Source: Flavobacteriaceae bacterium UJ101 (GTDB taxonomy: Bacteria; Bacteroidota; Bacteroidia; Flavobacteriales; UJ101). Taken from it: 64,000 bases of DNA. The notes below the pieces were generated by a model that ran no database searches, was not told where the DNA came from, and was given only the letters and a program-made list of their open reading frames with translations. The stretch is from NCBI GenBank assembly GCA_001880285.1, contig CP016269.1, positions 2,800,501-2,864,500 on the forward strand. The letters are read 5' to 3'. Shown piece by piece: positions 20,704 through 31,978 of the stretch. A program made the translations under genes and the position numbers. Within the stretch, counting starts at the first letter, position 1. Every line of letters begins with the position of its first letter.

Positions 20704-23694
20704 ATGAAGGGAAAAATATTTACCAAAAAAGATAAAATTTTGATTTTAGCTTTTTTATGTACATGGGGTTTGTCAGGACAAACAACAATTTTTACACAGG
20801 ACTTTGAAGGGGGGAATACATCTGGGATTACAGGTGGATACTATCAACCTACTAAAGATCCTGGTTCTCGTTATATGTTAGACGGGGTTGTAACAGAGAT
20901 TTTTAATCTTAAAAATGCAGCAAGTGGTTCATGGTTTTACGGGAGTACAACACCGAGTGGTAATCCAAATCAGAATGTTTTTTCAACAAACATTCGTGTA
21001 GAACCGAATACAACGTATCAAATAAGTTATTATAATACGACAACACGAAACACAAGTGTTCCAGCTCGTTTTTCAAACCTTCAACTTAAGGCCAATGGAC
21101 AAATAATTAATTCGTCCAATACGTCAGATAGCTGGGTTTTAAGACAAGGTAATTGGAATAGTGGTAATAATACAAATCTAAATTTAACAATTTTTAATGG
21201 AAGTAGTCATACCATTGGGAATGACTTTGGGATTGATAATATTAGAGTAGTATCATTAGATAAAAAACCAGTAGCAGTGAATGATACCTTTACAACAGAT
21301 GAAGGTTCTTCAGTTTCAGGTAATGTAATGAACAATGATACAAAGGGAGATGGAACGACAACGGTTATCAATAATACGCAACCTTCTAATGGAACAGTTA
21401 CGATGAATTCAGATGGTACATTTACGTATACACCAGATACTGATTTTGTAGGGACTGATACCTTTAGTTATACCATTCAAGATTCAGACGGAGATACTAG
21501 TACAGCTACCGTGACAATCACAGTAAAAGAAATACCAGAATGTGAAGATGCTGAGAAATATGGAGATTATTGTGATTTTGATGGAGATGGAAAATTAAAT
21601 AAAGATGATCTTGATGACGATAACGATGGTATTTTAGATATAGATGAAGGAGGATGTGTTGCAACTAAAACTTTAGAAGATTATAATTTTTCAGGTAATG
21701 CAACAGTGAGTGCCAATGGAGATCAAGCAGGATTTAAAGCAAATGCAAACGCTTGGAGAACTTCATACTCTAATGAAAAATTAACTTTACCAATTCATTT
21801 AGAGTTTAAGCAGTCTGCAATTAATACGGGAATAGGAATGTTTGGATTATTACCTGATACGACAGCAAAAGTAACGACGAGTTATACTGATAAAGGTTAT
21901 AAATTTTATATGCATAGTAATGGTAATGTATACGGTTACTTCACAAAAGCATGGGATTTTATACATAAAGCGCAAGCAGACGAATTATATGAAATTGATA
22001 TTGATGAAAATGGTTATGTAACGGTAAAAATAGGAGGCGAGACAAAATTAGCATATCAAGGAGCTAAAACCGATTATTACCTTGCAGCTACAGGTTATAC
22101 AACTTCAAGAGAAGAAGTGTATACCAATATTGAGGTTGTTTCAGGAGGTAGTGCTGATTGTGTAACACGAGATACCGATAAAGATAATATTCCCGATCAT
22201 TTTGATTTAGATAGTGATGGAGATGGCTGTTTTGATTCAATAGAAGGAGATGGCGGTTTTTCATCGGAAGATATTAATACAGATGGTCGTTTATCAGGGA
22301 GTGTAGATGCAAATGGAGTACCAATTAAAGCAGACGGAGGTCAAGGTGTTGGCTTGAGTGAGGATGCTTCTGAGCAAGCAGCCAATTGTGTAGACAATAC
22401 AGATACGGACGGCGATGGAATTCCAGATAGAATTGATTTAGATGATGATAACGATGGAATTCCGGATAGTGTTGAAGAGAAAACGGCAACCAATGGCGGC
22501 GATACGGATGGTGATGGAATTCCGGATAGTTTGGATTTAGACAGTGATAATGATGGGATTCCGGATTTAGAAGAGAGTGGTTTAACGGTAGAAGAGATCA
22601 AGACCTTAGATCGAGATAATGATGGAGTAATTGATTCGAGTAATGATGTTGGGACCAATGGTATAGCGGATGCGATAGAACCTAAAGGAGAAGATGGAGG
22701 CGTAGATAGTAATGCGGTAGATTATGATAACGATGGTACGTCAGATGCTCCACAAGATACGGATGGCGATGGAATACCAGACTTCCAGGATTTAGACAGT
22801 GATAATGATGGTGTAACAGACTTAACGGAAGGCGGAACAAATCCAGCATTAGATCAAAATAACGATGGGAAGATAGATAACACGACGGATGCAGACCAAG
22901 ATGGAATTGCCGATGTAATCGATGATGATACGTCTCGCTTTGGAGGCGATGAATCGAATGGAGCACCGGATACAGATGGAGATGGAATCAAAGACTTTAG
23001 AGATTTGGATAGTGATGATGATGGAATCAATGATGCAGAAGAAGCAGGAGTTCCGGATACAAATGGAGATGGCTTGGATGATACGCCGAATGAGTCGTTT
23101 GCAGATGGAGAAGATTTACCAGATAGTGATGAAGATGGAACGCCGAATATCTTAGAGCCAAATGGCCCTGTAATTACGGGACCCGATACGGATCAAGATG
23201 GAATCAAAGATTCAGTTGATGGTTTACCAAATGAATTTGGAGATGCGCCAATAGCAACGACACCAGATTATTTTGCAAGAATCTTTACAAGTAATACGAT
23301 TATTACAGAAGATTCAGAACCAGTTGATTTTGTTGTGATGATTGGAGAGATAGAAGGTGGAGATTCTAATGGAACAGACCCTGTTGAGTATGTTATTGTA
23401 AAACAATCGGAGTTATCGATTGATTTTGATAATACATTAACCACATTGAATGGAAGAACGGTTAACAATAAGGACTGGAAACTGGAAGAAGATGACTTTA
23501 CGTATAAGTTTATTTACACAGGAAATGGAGGAATCTTTACTGGCGATAGCGCGAGTATGGTTGGTGTAAATGCGACGTTTACCCCACAATCAGGAACGAA
23601 AGGGACGTATCCATTAAAAGTTACGATTCAAGCAGGTTCAGGAGGCGAGACGAACTCTAAGAATAATGTAGATATAGATTATATAGAATTTTAA
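20704..23694 (+). CDS. Secreted TSP3-stalk protein, 'L' type (module C)
   Basis: A 996-residue secreted protein. Signal peptide about 1-22, then an N-terminal domain (about 24-187) unlike that of module A and resembling carbohydrate-binding sandwiches (starts FTQDFEGG, ends FGIDNIRVV). A Big_9/cadherin-like domain follows (about 188-278), almost the same as in module A, then a TSP3 segment, one X1 domain (about 316-482), a TSP3 stalk (about 485-850) and a tail domain (about 855-996: VNNKDW, GGETNSKNNVD). There is no head and no T9SS sorting domain. Compared with module A it lacks X2 and one X1 copy, so the L proteins differ by gain or loss of whole domains between TSP3 segments. Confidence 0.85.
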   Translation: MKGKIFTKKDKILILAFLCTWGLSGQTTIFTQDFEGGNTSGITGGYYQPTKDPGSRYMLDGVVTEIFNLKNAASGSWFYGSTTPSGNPNQNVFSTNIRVEPNTTYQISYYNTTTRNTSVPARFSNLQLKANGQIINSSNTSDSWVLRQGNWNSGNNTNLNLTIFNGSSHTIGNDFGIDNIRVVSLDKKPVAVNDTFTTDEGSSVSGNVMNNDTKGDGTTTVINNTQPSNGTVTMNSDGTFTYTPDTDFVGTDTFSYTIQDSDGDTSTATVTITVKEIPECEDAEKYGDYCDFDGDGKLNKDDLDDDNDGILDIDEGGCVATKTLEDYNFSGNATVSANGDQAGFKANANAWRTSYSNEKLTLPIHLEFKQSAINTGIGMFGLLPDTTAKVTTSYTDKGYKFYMHSNGNVYGYFTKAWDFIHKAQADELYEIDIDENGYVTVKIGGETKLAYQGAKTDYYLAATGYTTSREEVYTNIEVVSGGSADCVTRDTDKDNIPDHFDLDSDGDGCFDSIEGDGGFSSEDINTDGRLSGSVDANGVPIKADGGQGVGLSEDASEQAANCVDNTDTDGDGIPDRIDLDDDNDGIPDSVEEKTATNGGDTDGDGIPDSLDLDSDNDGIPDLEESGLTVEEIKTLDRDNDGVIDSSNDVGTNGIADAIEPKGEDGGVDSNAVDYDNDGTSDAPQDTDGDGIPDFQDLDSDNDGVTDLTEGGTNPALDQNNDGKIDNTTDADQDGIADVIDDDTSRFGGDESNGAPDTDGDGIKDFRDLDSDDDGINDAEEAGVPDTNGDGLDDTPNESFADGEDLPDSDEDGTPNILEPNGPVITGPDTDQDGIKDSVDGLPNEFGDAPIATTPDYFARIFTSNTIITEDSEPVDFVVMIGEIEGGDSNGTDPVEYVIVKQSELSIDFDNTLTTLNGRTVNNKDWKLEEDDFTYKFIYTGNGGIFTGDSASMVGVNATFTPQSGTKGTYPLKVTIQAGSGGETNSKNNVDIDYIEF

Positions 23695-24208
23695 TAAGGG
23701 ATAGAGAAAGATGAATAGATATAAAAAAATAGCAGCAGCATTGTGTGTTTTGTTATTTGCGAGTGAGCAAATAAGTGCACAGGCTGTACAAGCATCAAAT
23801 GCGTTAATCTCGCCTGTACCATTGAATACGGTAGAGAATAAAGGGACGGGATTGGCTAGTTTCACGTTTCATGAGACCTCAGGAGTAGCGGCACCAGCCT
23901 CTACGAATTTTGGGGCGAATATATTGATACAGATCGATATGGCGAATGTTGATCTACAGGGTCAAGATACGAGTTTGATAACGGGAGATTTGTTAGATTA
24001 TTTTACGGTAAGTTACGATAGTAATACGAATAATATATCGTTGATACAGAAGGCGGAATATCCAGCCTCGAAGAATACGGTAGTTCGTATTCCGATAGTG
24101 GTAACGGGCAATACGGTAGAGGCGGTATCACAGAATGGATTTAATGTTAATTTAACGGCATTGGATCCTGATACGGATGCACAAGGAAATGCATCCCGTT
24201 TCACGTAT
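21625..24208. repeat. Long shared block, module C copy (pair with 5821-8410)
   Basis: Counterpart of the module A block. The L-R junction, including the 16 intergenic bases, is unchanged. The similarity ends at the start of the 669-bp array at 24218. Confidence 0.85.
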
Positions 24209-27200
24209 ACTGCAGCAGACACAGACGGAGACGGAATTCCAGACAGTGTTGACTTAGATGACGATAACGACGGTATTCCAGATAGCGTAGAAGGGTATAA
24301 TGCGGATAATCCGGACCAATCGACGGATACGGATGGAGACGGAACGCCAGATTACTTGGATATCGATACGGACAATGACGGAATTCCAGATTTAATGGAG
24401 AGTGGCTTACCACAGAGTCAGATTGATGCCTTAGATACGGATAACGACGGCGTAATCGATCCAAGTCAAGAAGTAGGCGAGAACGGAATAGTAGACAGTA
24501 TAGAGCCGGATAATAAAGATCAAGGTTTAACAGATGATAAGGTTGATTACAATGATGATGGAACCAACGACAGTCCAAGAGATACGGACGGAGACAATGT
24601 AGGCGACTGGCGTGATTTAGACTCAGATAACGATGGATTAAATGATGTAGAAGAAGCGGGGTTACCGGATACAGACGGCAACGGACAAGTGGATACCCCA
24701 GATACGATCGTGGATGAATTACCGGAGACGGATGGGAATATTGATGTATTAACACCGAATAATCCTGACTTAACAGACACGGAAGATCCAGATGGCGACG
24801 GTGTCGTAGAAGGGACGGATACAGACGGCGATGGAATTATCGATCCAGTGGATGGATTACCAGAAGAATTTGGAGATGCACCACAAGATACGGATGGAGA
24901 CGGTATCCCAGACAGTGTTGACTTAGATGACGATAACGACGGTATTCCAGATAGCGTAGAAGGGTATAATGCGGATAATCCGGACCAATCGACGGATACG
25001 GATGGCGATGGAACGCCAGATTACTTGGATATCGATACGGACAATGACGGAATTCCAGATTTAATGGAGAGTGGCTTACCACAGAGTCAGATTGATGCCT
25101 TAGATACGGATAACGACGGAGTAATCGATCCGAGTCAAGAAGTAGGCGAGAACGGAATAGTAGACAGTATAGAGCCGGATAATAAAGATCAAGGCTTAAC
25201 AGATGATAAGGTTGATTACAATGATGATGGGACCAACGACAGTCCAAGAGATACGGACGGAGACAATGTAGGCGACTGGCGTGATTTAGACTCAGATAAC
25301 GATGGATTAAATGATGTAGAAGAAGCGGGGTTACCGGATACAGACGGCAACGGACAAGTGGATACACCAGATACGATCGTGGATGAATTACCGGAGACGG
25401 ATGGGAATATTGATGTATTAACACCGAATAATCCTGACTTAACAGACACGGAAGATCCAGATGGCGACGGTGTCGTAGAAGGGACGGATACAGACGGCGA
25501 TGGAATTATCGATCCAGTGGATGGATTACCAGAAGAATTTGGAGATGCCCCACAAGATACAGACGGCGATGGTATCCCAGACAGTGTTGATTTAGATGAC
25601 GATAACGACGGTATTCCAGATAGCGTAGAAGGGTATAATGCGGATAATCCGGACCAATCGACGGATACGGATGGAGACGGAACGCCGGATTACTTGGATA
25701 TCGATACGGATAATGACGGAATTCCAGACTTAATGGAGAGTGGCTTACCACAGAGTCAGATTGATGCCTTAGATACGGATAACGACGGTATAATCGATCC
25801 GAGTCAAGAAGTAGGTACAAACGGAATCGTAGACAGTATAGAGCCGGATAATAAAGATCAAGGCTTAACAGATGATAAGGTTGATTACAATGATGATGGG
25901 ACCAACGACAGTCCAAGAGATACGGATGGAGACAATGTAGGCGACTGGCGAGATTTAGACTCAGATAACGATGGATTAAATGATGTAGAAGAAGCAGGGT
26001 TACCGGATACAGACGGCAACGGACAAGTGGATACTCCAGATACGATCGTGGATGAATTACCGGAGACGGATGGTAATATCGATGTATTAACACCGAACAA
26101 TCCTGACTTAACGGATACGGAAGATCCAGATGGAGACGGTGTCGTAGAAGGGACAGATACAGATGGCGATGGAATCATCGATCCAGTGGACGGATTACCA
26201 GAAGAATTTGGAGATGCACCACAAGATACAGACGGAGACGGAATCCCAGATAGTGTTGATTTAGATGACGATAACGACGGTATTCCAGATAGCGTAGAAG
26301 GGTATAATTCGGATAATCCGGACCAATCGACGGATACGGATGGCGACGGAACGCCAGATTACTTGGATATCGATACGGACAATGACGGAATTCCAGATTT
26401 AATGGAGAGTGGCTTACCACAGAGTCAGATCGATGCCTTAGATACGGATAACGACGGTATAATCGATCCGAGTCAAGAAGTAGGTGTGAACGGAATAGTA
26501 GACAGTATAGAGCCGGATAATAAAGATCAAGGCTTAACAGATGATAAGGTTGATTACAATGATGATGGGACCAACGACAGTCCAAGAGATACGGATGGAG
26601 ACAATGTAGGCGACTGGCGTGATTTAGACTCAGATAACGATGGATTAAATGACGTAGAAGAAGCAGGGTTACCGGATACGGACGGCAACGGACAAGTAGA
26701 TACTCCAGATACGATTGTGGATGAATTACCGGAGACGGATGGTAATATCGATGTATTAACACCGAATAATCCTGACTTAACGGACACGGAAGATCCAGAT
26801 GGAGATGGTGTCGTAGAAGGGACGGATACAGACGGCGATGGAATTATCGATCCAGTGGATGGATTACCAGAAGAATTTGGAGATGCACCACAAGATACAG
26901 ACGGAGACGGAATTCCAGACAGTGTTGACTTAGATGACGATAACGACGGTATTCCAGATAGCGTAGAAGGGTATAATGCGGATAATCCGGACCAATCGAC
27001 GGATACGGATGGAGACGGAACGCCGGATTACTTGGATATCGATACGGACAATGACGGAATTCCAGACTTAATGGAGAGTGGCTTACCACAGAGTCAGATC
27101 GATGCCTTAGATACGGATAACGACGGTATAATCGATCCGAGTCAAGAAGTAGGTGTGAACGGAATAGTAGACAGTATAGAGCCGGATAATAAAGATCAAG

Positions 27201-29329
27201 GCTTAACAGATGATAAGGTTGATTACAATGATGATGGGACCAACGACAGTCCAAGAGATACGGATGGAGACAATGTAGGCGACTGGCGTGATTTAGACTC
27301 AGATAACGATGGATTAAATGACGTAGAAGAAGCAGGGTTACCGGATACGGACGGCAACGGACAAGTGGATACTCCAGATACGATCGTGGATGAATTACCG
27401 GAGACGGATGGTAATATCGATGTATTAACACCGAATAATCCTGACTTAACAGACACAGAGGATCCAGATGGCGACGGTGTCGTAGAAGGGACGGATACAG
27501 ACGGCGATGGAATTATCGATCCAGTGGATGGATTACCAGAAGAATTTGGAGATGCACCACAAGATACAGACGGAGACGGAATTCCAGACAGTGTTGACTT
27601 AGATGACGATAACGACGGTATTCCAGATAGCGTAGAAGGGTATAATTCGGATAATCCGGACCAATCGACGGATACGGATGGAGATGGAACGCCAGATTAC
27701 TTGGATATCGATACGGACAATGATGGAATTCCAGACTTAATGGAGAGTGGCTTACCACAGAGTCAGATCGATGCCTTAGATACGGATAACGACGGTATAA
27801 TCGATCCGAGTCAAGAAGTAGGTGTGAACGGAATAGTAGACAGTATAGAGCCGGATAATAAAGATCAAGGCTTAACAGATGATAAGGTTGATTACAATGA
27901 TGATGGGACCAACGACAGTCCAAGAGATACGGATGGAGACAATGTAGGCGACTGGCGTGATTTAGACTCAGATAACGATGGATTAAATGACGTAGAAGAA
28001 GCAGGGTTACCGGATACGGACGGCAACGGACAAGTAGATACTCCAGATACGATTGTGGATGAATTACCGGAGACGGATGGTAATATCGATGTATTAACAC
28101 CGAATAATCCTGACTTAACGGACACGGAAGATCCAGATGGAGATGGTGTCGTAGAAGGGACGGATACAGACGGCGATGGAATTATCGATCCAGTGGATGG
28201 ATTACCAGAAGAATTTGGAGATGCACCACAAGATACAGACGGAGACGGAATTCCAGACAGTGTTGACTTAGATGACGATAACGACGGTATTCCAGATAGC
28301 GTAGAAGGGTATAATTCGGATAATCCGGACCAATCGACGGATACGGATGGAGATGGAACGCCAGATTACTTGGATATCGATACGGACAATGACGGAATTC
28401 CAGACTTAATGGAGAGTGGCTTACCACAGAGTCAGATCGATGCCTTAGATACGGATAACGACGGTATAATCGATCCGAGTCAAGAAGTAGGTGTGAACGG
28501 AATAGTAGACAGTATAGAGCCGGATAATAAAGATCAAGGCTTAACAGATGATAAGGTTGATTACAATGATGATGGGACCAACGACAGTCCAAGAGATACG
28601 GATGGAGACAATGTAGGCGACTGGCGTGATTTAGACTCAGATAACGATGGATTAAATGACGTAGAAGAAGCAGGGTTACCGGATACGGACGGCAACGGAC
28701 AAGTAGATACTCCAGATACGATTGTGGATGAATTACCGGAGACGGATGGTAATATCGATGTATTAACACCGAATAATCCTGACTTAACAGACACGGAAGA
28801 TCCAGATGGCGACGGTGTCGTAGAAGGGACGGATACAGACGGCGATGGAATAGTCGATATAACAGATGGAAATCCAGAAGAATTTGGAGATGCTCCATTC
28901 CCTGATTTCACAGTACAAATCTCATCTAGACCAGCAGTGATTCAAAATGGAGGTAAATTATCGGTTCGAGTAAATGTGGTAGAGATTACAGGGAATCCAT
29001 CTTTAGACGGGAAACCGGTAGTCGTAAGAATCCCAGAAGAAACGTTCTTTGATTTTAATTTCAATAGTGAATTAACACAGGTTAATGGCTTAAAGGTTAA
29101 TAATGCTGATTGGGAGTATTTAGGTAAGCAATTTGGCTTGCATACATTTAGATATAAACCAAGTACTTTTGAAGGCTTAACTTCAAGTGCGATAGGCTTT
29201 GAAGGAACGGTAAGTTTTGAAGGAGTTAGTGACACGAGTGTATCAGCCTTTGTAGTAGATACAAGTGGAGGAGAAGTTAACTTTACGAACAATCGAGATA
29301 CGGAGCAATTGAATTTAAAGAACAATTAA
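23711..29329 (+). CDS. Giant secreted head-stalk-tail protein with 7 stalk repeats, 'R' type (module C)
   Basis: An 1872-residue secreted protein. Signal peptide about 1-24, head domain about 25-168 (SYDSNTN), nearly identical to the module A R head. Residues 170-1730 are seven tandem 223-residue units of TSP3-like loops, each starting [19 protein letters not shown] or nearly so and including a [15 protein letters not shown] stretch. Residues 1731-1872 are the tail ([17 protein letters not shown]). The protein is extremely acidic and should bind many calcium ions in the manner of TSP3 repeats, giving a long rigid rod (family knowledge and inference). It starts 16 bases after the L gene. No T9SS sorting domain is seen. 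Confidence 0.87.
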   Translation: MNRYKKIAAALCVLLFASEQISAQAVQASNALISPVPLNTVENKGTGLASFTFHETSGVAAPASTNFGANILIQIDMANVDLQGQDTSLITGDLLDYFTVSYDSNTNNISLIQKAEYPASKNTVVRIPIVVTGNTVEAVSQNGFNVNLTALDPDTDAQGNASRFTYTAADTDGDGIPDSVDLDDDNDGIPDSVEGYNADNPDQSTDTDGDGTPDYLDIDTDNDGIPDLMESGLPQSQIDALDTDNDGVIDPSQEVGENGIVDSIEPDNKDQGLTDDKVDYNDDGTNDSPRDTDGDNVGDWRDLDSDNDGLNDVEEAGLPDTDGNGQVDTPDTIVDELPETDGNIDVLTPNNPDLTDTEDPDGDGVVEGTDTDGDGIIDPVDGLPEEFGDAPQDTDGDGIPDSVDLDDDNDGIPDSVEGYNADNPDQSTDTDGDGTPDYLDIDTDNDGIPDLMESGLPQSQIDALDTDNDGVIDPSQEVGENGIVDSIEPDNKDQGLTDDKVDYNDDGTNDSPRDTDGDNVGDWRDLDSDNDGLNDVEEAGLPDTDGNGQVDTPDTIVDELPETDGNIDVLTPNNPDLTDTEDPDGDGVVEGTDTDGDGIIDPVDGLPEEFGDAPQDTDGDGIPDSVDLDDDNDGIPDSVEGYNADNPDQSTDTDGDGTPDYLDIDTDNDGIPDLMESGLPQSQIDALDTDNDGIIDPSQEVGTNGIVDSIEPDNKDQGLTDDKVDYNDDGTNDSPRDTDGDNVGDWRDLDSDNDGLNDVEEAGLPDTDGNGQVDTPDTIVDELPETDGNIDVLTPNNPDLTDTEDPDGDGVVEGTDTDGDGIIDPVDGLPEEFGDAPQDTDGDGIPDSVDLDDDNDGIPDSVEGYNSDNPDQSTDTDGDGTPDYLDIDTDNDGIPDLMESGLPQSQIDALDTDNDGIIDPSQEVGVNGIVDSIEPDNKDQGLTDDKVDYNDDGTNDSPRDTDGDNVGDWRDLDSDNDGLNDVEEAGLPDTDGNGQVDTPDTIVDELPETDGNIDVLTPNNPDLTDTEDPDGDGVVEGTDTDGDGIIDPVDGLPEEFGDAPQDTDGDGIPDSVDLDDDNDGIPDSVEGYNADNPDQSTDTDGDGTPDYLDIDTDNDGIPDLMESGLPQSQIDALDTDNDGIIDPSQEVGVNGIVDSIEPDNKDQGLTDDKVDYNDDGTNDSPRDTDGDNVGDWRDLDSDNDGLNDVEEAGLPDTDGNGQVDTPDTIVDELPETDGNIDVLTPNNPDLTDTEDPDGDGVVEGTDTDGDGIIDPVDGLPEEFGDAPQDTDGDGIPDSVDLDDDNDGIPDSVEGYNSDNPDQSTDTDGDGTPDYLDIDTDNDGIPDLMESGLPQSQIDALDTDNDGIIDPSQEVGVNGIVDSIEPDNKDQGLTDDKVDYNDDGTNDSPRDTDGDNVGDWRDLDSDNDGLNDVEEAGLPDTDGNGQVDTPDTIVDELPETDGNIDVLTPNNPDLTDTEDPDGDGVVEGTDTDGDGIIDPVDGLPEEFGDAPQDTDGDGIPDSVDLDDDNDGIPDSVEGYNSDNPDQSTDTDGDGTPDYLDIDTDNDGIPDLMESGLPQSQIDALDTDNDGIIDPSQEVGVNGIVDSIEPDNKDQGLTDDKVDYNDDGTNDSPRDTDGDNVGDWRDLDSDNDGLNDVEEAGLPDTDGNGQVDTPDTIVDELPETDGNIDVLTPNNPDLTDTEDPDGDGVVEGTDTDGDGIVDITDGNPEEFGDAPFPDFTVQISSRPAVIQNGGKLSVRVNVVEITGNPSLDGKPVVVRIPEETFFDFNFNSELTQVNGLKVNNADWEYLGKQFGLHTFRYKPSTFEGLTSSAIGFEGTVSFEGVSDTSVSAFVVDTSGGEVNFTNNRDTEQLNLKNN
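24218..28900. repeat. Seven tandem 669-bp in-frame repeats
   Basis: Units start at 24218, 24887, 25556, 26225, 26894, 27563 and 28232 and end at 28900. Every unit is exactly 669 bp (223 codons). Small marks track their history: NADNPDQ in units 1, 2, 3 and 5 against NSDNPDQ in 4, 6 and 7; EVGENG in 1-2, EVGTNG in 3, EVGVNG in 4-7. Units 4, 6 and 7 are the most alike. Copy number could change by recombination without breaking the frame. Confidence 0.97.
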
Positions 29330-29350
29330 GAAACGCTGAAAAGAAAAAAA

Positions 29351-31813
29351 ATGATAAAAAGAATAATAAGCATATTAGGGGTTGTATTCCTTGGGACTTG
29401 GGCAAAAGCCCAAGACCCTGGAGTATCAGATGTGACGATAACACCCTCGATTGTAGAATCGGGTAGTACTGCAAAATTTGATTTTAATTTATATAACTCA
29501 AGTTCAGTAGGACTTACGAACTGGAGTGTAGGCGATAGTTTTGCATTAAAGGTAGTAATGAGTTTATCGGATGCGGTACCGAGTGATATTATCTCGGTAT
29601 CAAACTCGATAAGTGGTACATGGTCAGGTAAGTTTGATTGGAGTTATGATAGTGATACCAATGTAATTACGGGGACTCAGAAGGAGGATATAGCAGGAGA
29701 GACTTTATCGGAAGCATCAGCGGGTAGTATATCGGTATCGGTAACGAATACAGCAGAGAGTACGGAGTCGGATCCGAATTGTGGATTTATAGTGAATTTA
29801 ACACCTCCAGCATCGGCATCATCGATGAATACGGATGATGATTCGAAGAATATTTATACATATACGACAGAAGCATCAACGACAACATGTTCTGGAGAAG
29901 TAGGAGGCATGGGTGACAATGATGATTTTGATGGAGATGGTATATGTAATATAGATGATTTGGATGATGATAATGATGGTGTATTGGATACAGAGGAATG
30001 TTTGGCTCCAGAAGAAGAATATACTGTTTCACCTGTTACGTTTTGGGGGGCATCACCATCGACAACAGGATCTGGTACATTTGGAAGTATGAGTGCAACA
30101 GGAACGGCAACAAATAATTTTAGTAGAAATGATACAACGGTAAGTTTTAGACCATTAGATTCAACAGAGACTTCGTATGTATTTCAGACCTATAATTTTA
30201 GTCAATCGGTAGATGTATCCATAGACTTTTTTAATTTACAGGCAAGTATTGAAGATTTTGTTTTTGATCAATCCCCTGATTTAGATAAATCCTCTATAAA
30301 TTCTACGTATCATAGTTTAGTAGATAGTAGTATAGAATTCACAGGAGTATCGAATAACAATCTTATTGTAATAAGAGGAGGGACTAATGGTCAAGGAGGG
30401 ACTTCTGATTCATCCACAGTATATTTTAGTAATATAACAACATTAACCATAGGATATAATTCATCGAATCCAGCACATAACGCAGCTTATCGTAACATGA
30501 AGATTTTTGTACCTTCAGAAACATGTTCAGATACAGATGGCGATGGGATATTAAATATCTTTGATTTAGATAGTGATGGAGACGGCTGTCCAGATGCTAA
30601 GGAAGCTGGTGTTACGAGTTTAGGAGGAGTAACGATGACGACAGGAAATGTAGTAAATGGAGATGGTACGAATAATACGACAACAGTTACTTCAGAAGCT
30701 GTAGTTTCAGGAGATGTTGGTACTGATGGATTGGTAGATAGTTTAGAGACTTCAATTGATAGTGGTGAATTTAAAGGTATTTATACCTATTCTAATGCGA
30801 CGGATGCTAGTATTAATGGATGTTCATGTAGTGCAAGTTCACTGACAAGTGGAACGGCAGAAGTTACGAAGACGGGAATATCGACATTGGATACTCCTCC
30901 TACGAATAATTGGCCGAATGATGTGAGAAATGGATTTATAACATTAGAGTCGACGAATAAAGGATTTGTGATTACACGATTATCGGATCCAGAGACGGAT
31001 ATAGAGAACCCAGTAAAAGGGATGTTAGTATTTGATACGACGATGAAGTGTTTACGTATGAACAATGATGGAACGAGTTCTGGCTGGACGGGCTGTTTAC
31101 AAAAGGGCTGTAACAGTTGGGTAGATGTTCAGATGGATATAGCGTGTAAAGATGAGAGTTTATCAGGGCCTGTAGATGGAGCTACTCCAATCTTAGCATG
31201 GAACAAGAACATGAAGTCAGAATTACAAACAGCAGGAAGTATGACGAAGGAAGAGTTTATGTCAGGTTTAACATTTATGCAGATAGATCATCCGAATTTA
31301 TATGATGAAGCGGGAAATCAAGTAGTAGGATGTACCACAATACAATCAGGGTCAAGTGCTTATTTACATACAACAGTAAAGATTAATTATACAGATGGGA
31401 CATCAGAGACAATTAGTAGTGCCATATCGGATACATGTTTAAATGATAGTTGGAGTGATATTTTAAGTACAAGATTATTGGATGCACTTTATAATAGTGA
31501 TAAAGAGATTCAAAACATTGAGTTTGTAAGAAATAATGCAACAGCAATAGGAGCAGGATTTACTTCTACGGCAAGTTTATTAGGACTGAAACATACAATT
31601 AGTGGAACTTATACAGATAGTGAAGAGTTAGGGCCATTTAATTTAGTTGATACCTCAGATGGAAGTGTAATTGGAACTGTGAGTTCAAGTCCATTTAGTA
31701 TAGAGTTATCAGGACAGACAACAGGAGAGACGAGAAGTTTTGAATTACAGAGTCAATCGGATACAACGAAGACATCGAATACAGTTGATTTATATTTTGA
31801 AGATTGTTCTTCA
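29351..31813. repeat. Near-identical T gene copy (pair with 17412-19874)
   Basis: Partner of the module B T gene. The similarity ends at the stop codon, where module C continues into a different terminator instead of the shared terminator-promoter unit. Confidence 0.88.
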
Positions 31814-31819
31814 AATTAG
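29351..31819 (+). CDS. Secreted terminal protein, 'T' type (module C)
   Basis: An 822-residue secreted protein, last gene of module C, 21 bases after the R gene. Signal peptide ([20 protein letters not shown]), head domain with SYDSDTN, TSP3 segment, insert beginning EECLAPEEEYTV (about 217-390), TSP3 segment, P-like domain (KGFVITR, GMLVFD) and a C-terminal region with an SGTYTDSEE stretch. After the signal peptide it appears identical to the module B protein. It has no tail domain and no T9SS sorting domain. Confidence 0.83.
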   Translation: MIKRIISILGVVFLGTWAKAQDPGVSDVTITPSIVESGSTAKFDFNLYNSSSVGLTNWSVGDSFALKVVMSLSDAVPSDIISVSNSISGTWSGKFDWSYDSDTNVITGTQKEDIAGETLSEASAGSISVSVTNTAESTESDPNCGFIVNLTPPASASSMNTDDDSKNIYTYTTEASTTTCSGEVGGMGDNDDFDGDGICNIDDLDDDNDGVLDTEECLAPEEEYTVSPVTFWGASPSTTGSGTFGSMSATGTATNNFSRNDTTVSFRPLDSTETSYVFQTYNFSQSVDVSIDFFNLQASIEDFVFDQSPDLDKSSINSTYHSLVDSSIEFTGVSNNNLIVIRGGTNGQGGTSDSSTVYFSNITTLTIGYNSSNPAHNAAYRNMKIFVPSETCSDTDGDGILNIFDLDSDGDGCPDAKEAGVTSLGGVTMTTGNVVNGDGTNNTTTVTSEAVVSGDVGTDGLVDSLETSIDSGEFKGIYTYSNATDASINGCSCSASSLTSGTAEVTKTGISTLDTPPTNNWPNDVRNGFITLESTNKGFVITRLSDPETDIENPVKGMLVFDTTMKCLRMNNDGTSSGWTGCLQKGCNSWVDVQMDIACKDESLSGPVDGATPILAWNKNMKSELQTAGSMTKEEFMSGLTFMQIDHPNLYDEAGNQVVGCTTIQSGSSAYLHTTVKINYTDGTSETISSAISDTCLNDSWSDILSTRLLDALYNSDKEIQNIEFVRNNATAIGAGFTSTASLLGLKHTISGTYTDSEELGPFNLVDTSDGSVIGTVSSSPFSIELSGQTTGETRSFELQSQSDTTKTSNTVDLYFEDCSSN

Positions 31820-31847
31820 AATAATAATAAATTAGATTAAAAATATA

Positions 31848-31876
31848 AAGCCTCTTAATTATATTAAGGGGCTTTA
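31848..31876 (+). terminator. Terminator ending module C
   Basis: The stem AAAGCCTCTTAAT / ATTAAGGGGCTTT has a two-base loop region and a weak T-rich tail. It differs from the hairpin that closes modules A and B. Confidence 0.7.
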
Positions 31877-31978
31877 TTACATTTAAAACAATAAATGTCT
31901 TATATATGTAGTTTCACATAAATAGATTGCTCTGATGATGTTTTTGTATATTTAAAGAGAAAACGAAACGAATAGGGG

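Noticed and set aside
24218-28900. Regularly spaced repeats considered as a CRISPR or satellite array
   Set aside because: The whole 669-bp period is coding and in frame; there are no short repeats with unique spacers.
24201-28911. Serial minus-strand frames of about 195 and 77 codons within the 7-repeat array
   Set aside because: One set per 669-bp unit, exactly in step with the repeat. They are by-products of the coding repeat on the plus strand.
2527-31819. Idea that the modules are prophage tail-fibre genes
   Set aside because: The P domain faintly resembles fibre-type sequences, but every protein has a signal peptide and no phage structural, lysis or integrase genes are nearby.
2234-31978. 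Idea that the modules were spread by an insertion sequence
   Set aside because: No transposase, terminal inverted repeats or target duplications are visible at the module borders; the boundaries fall at terminator-promoter segments.
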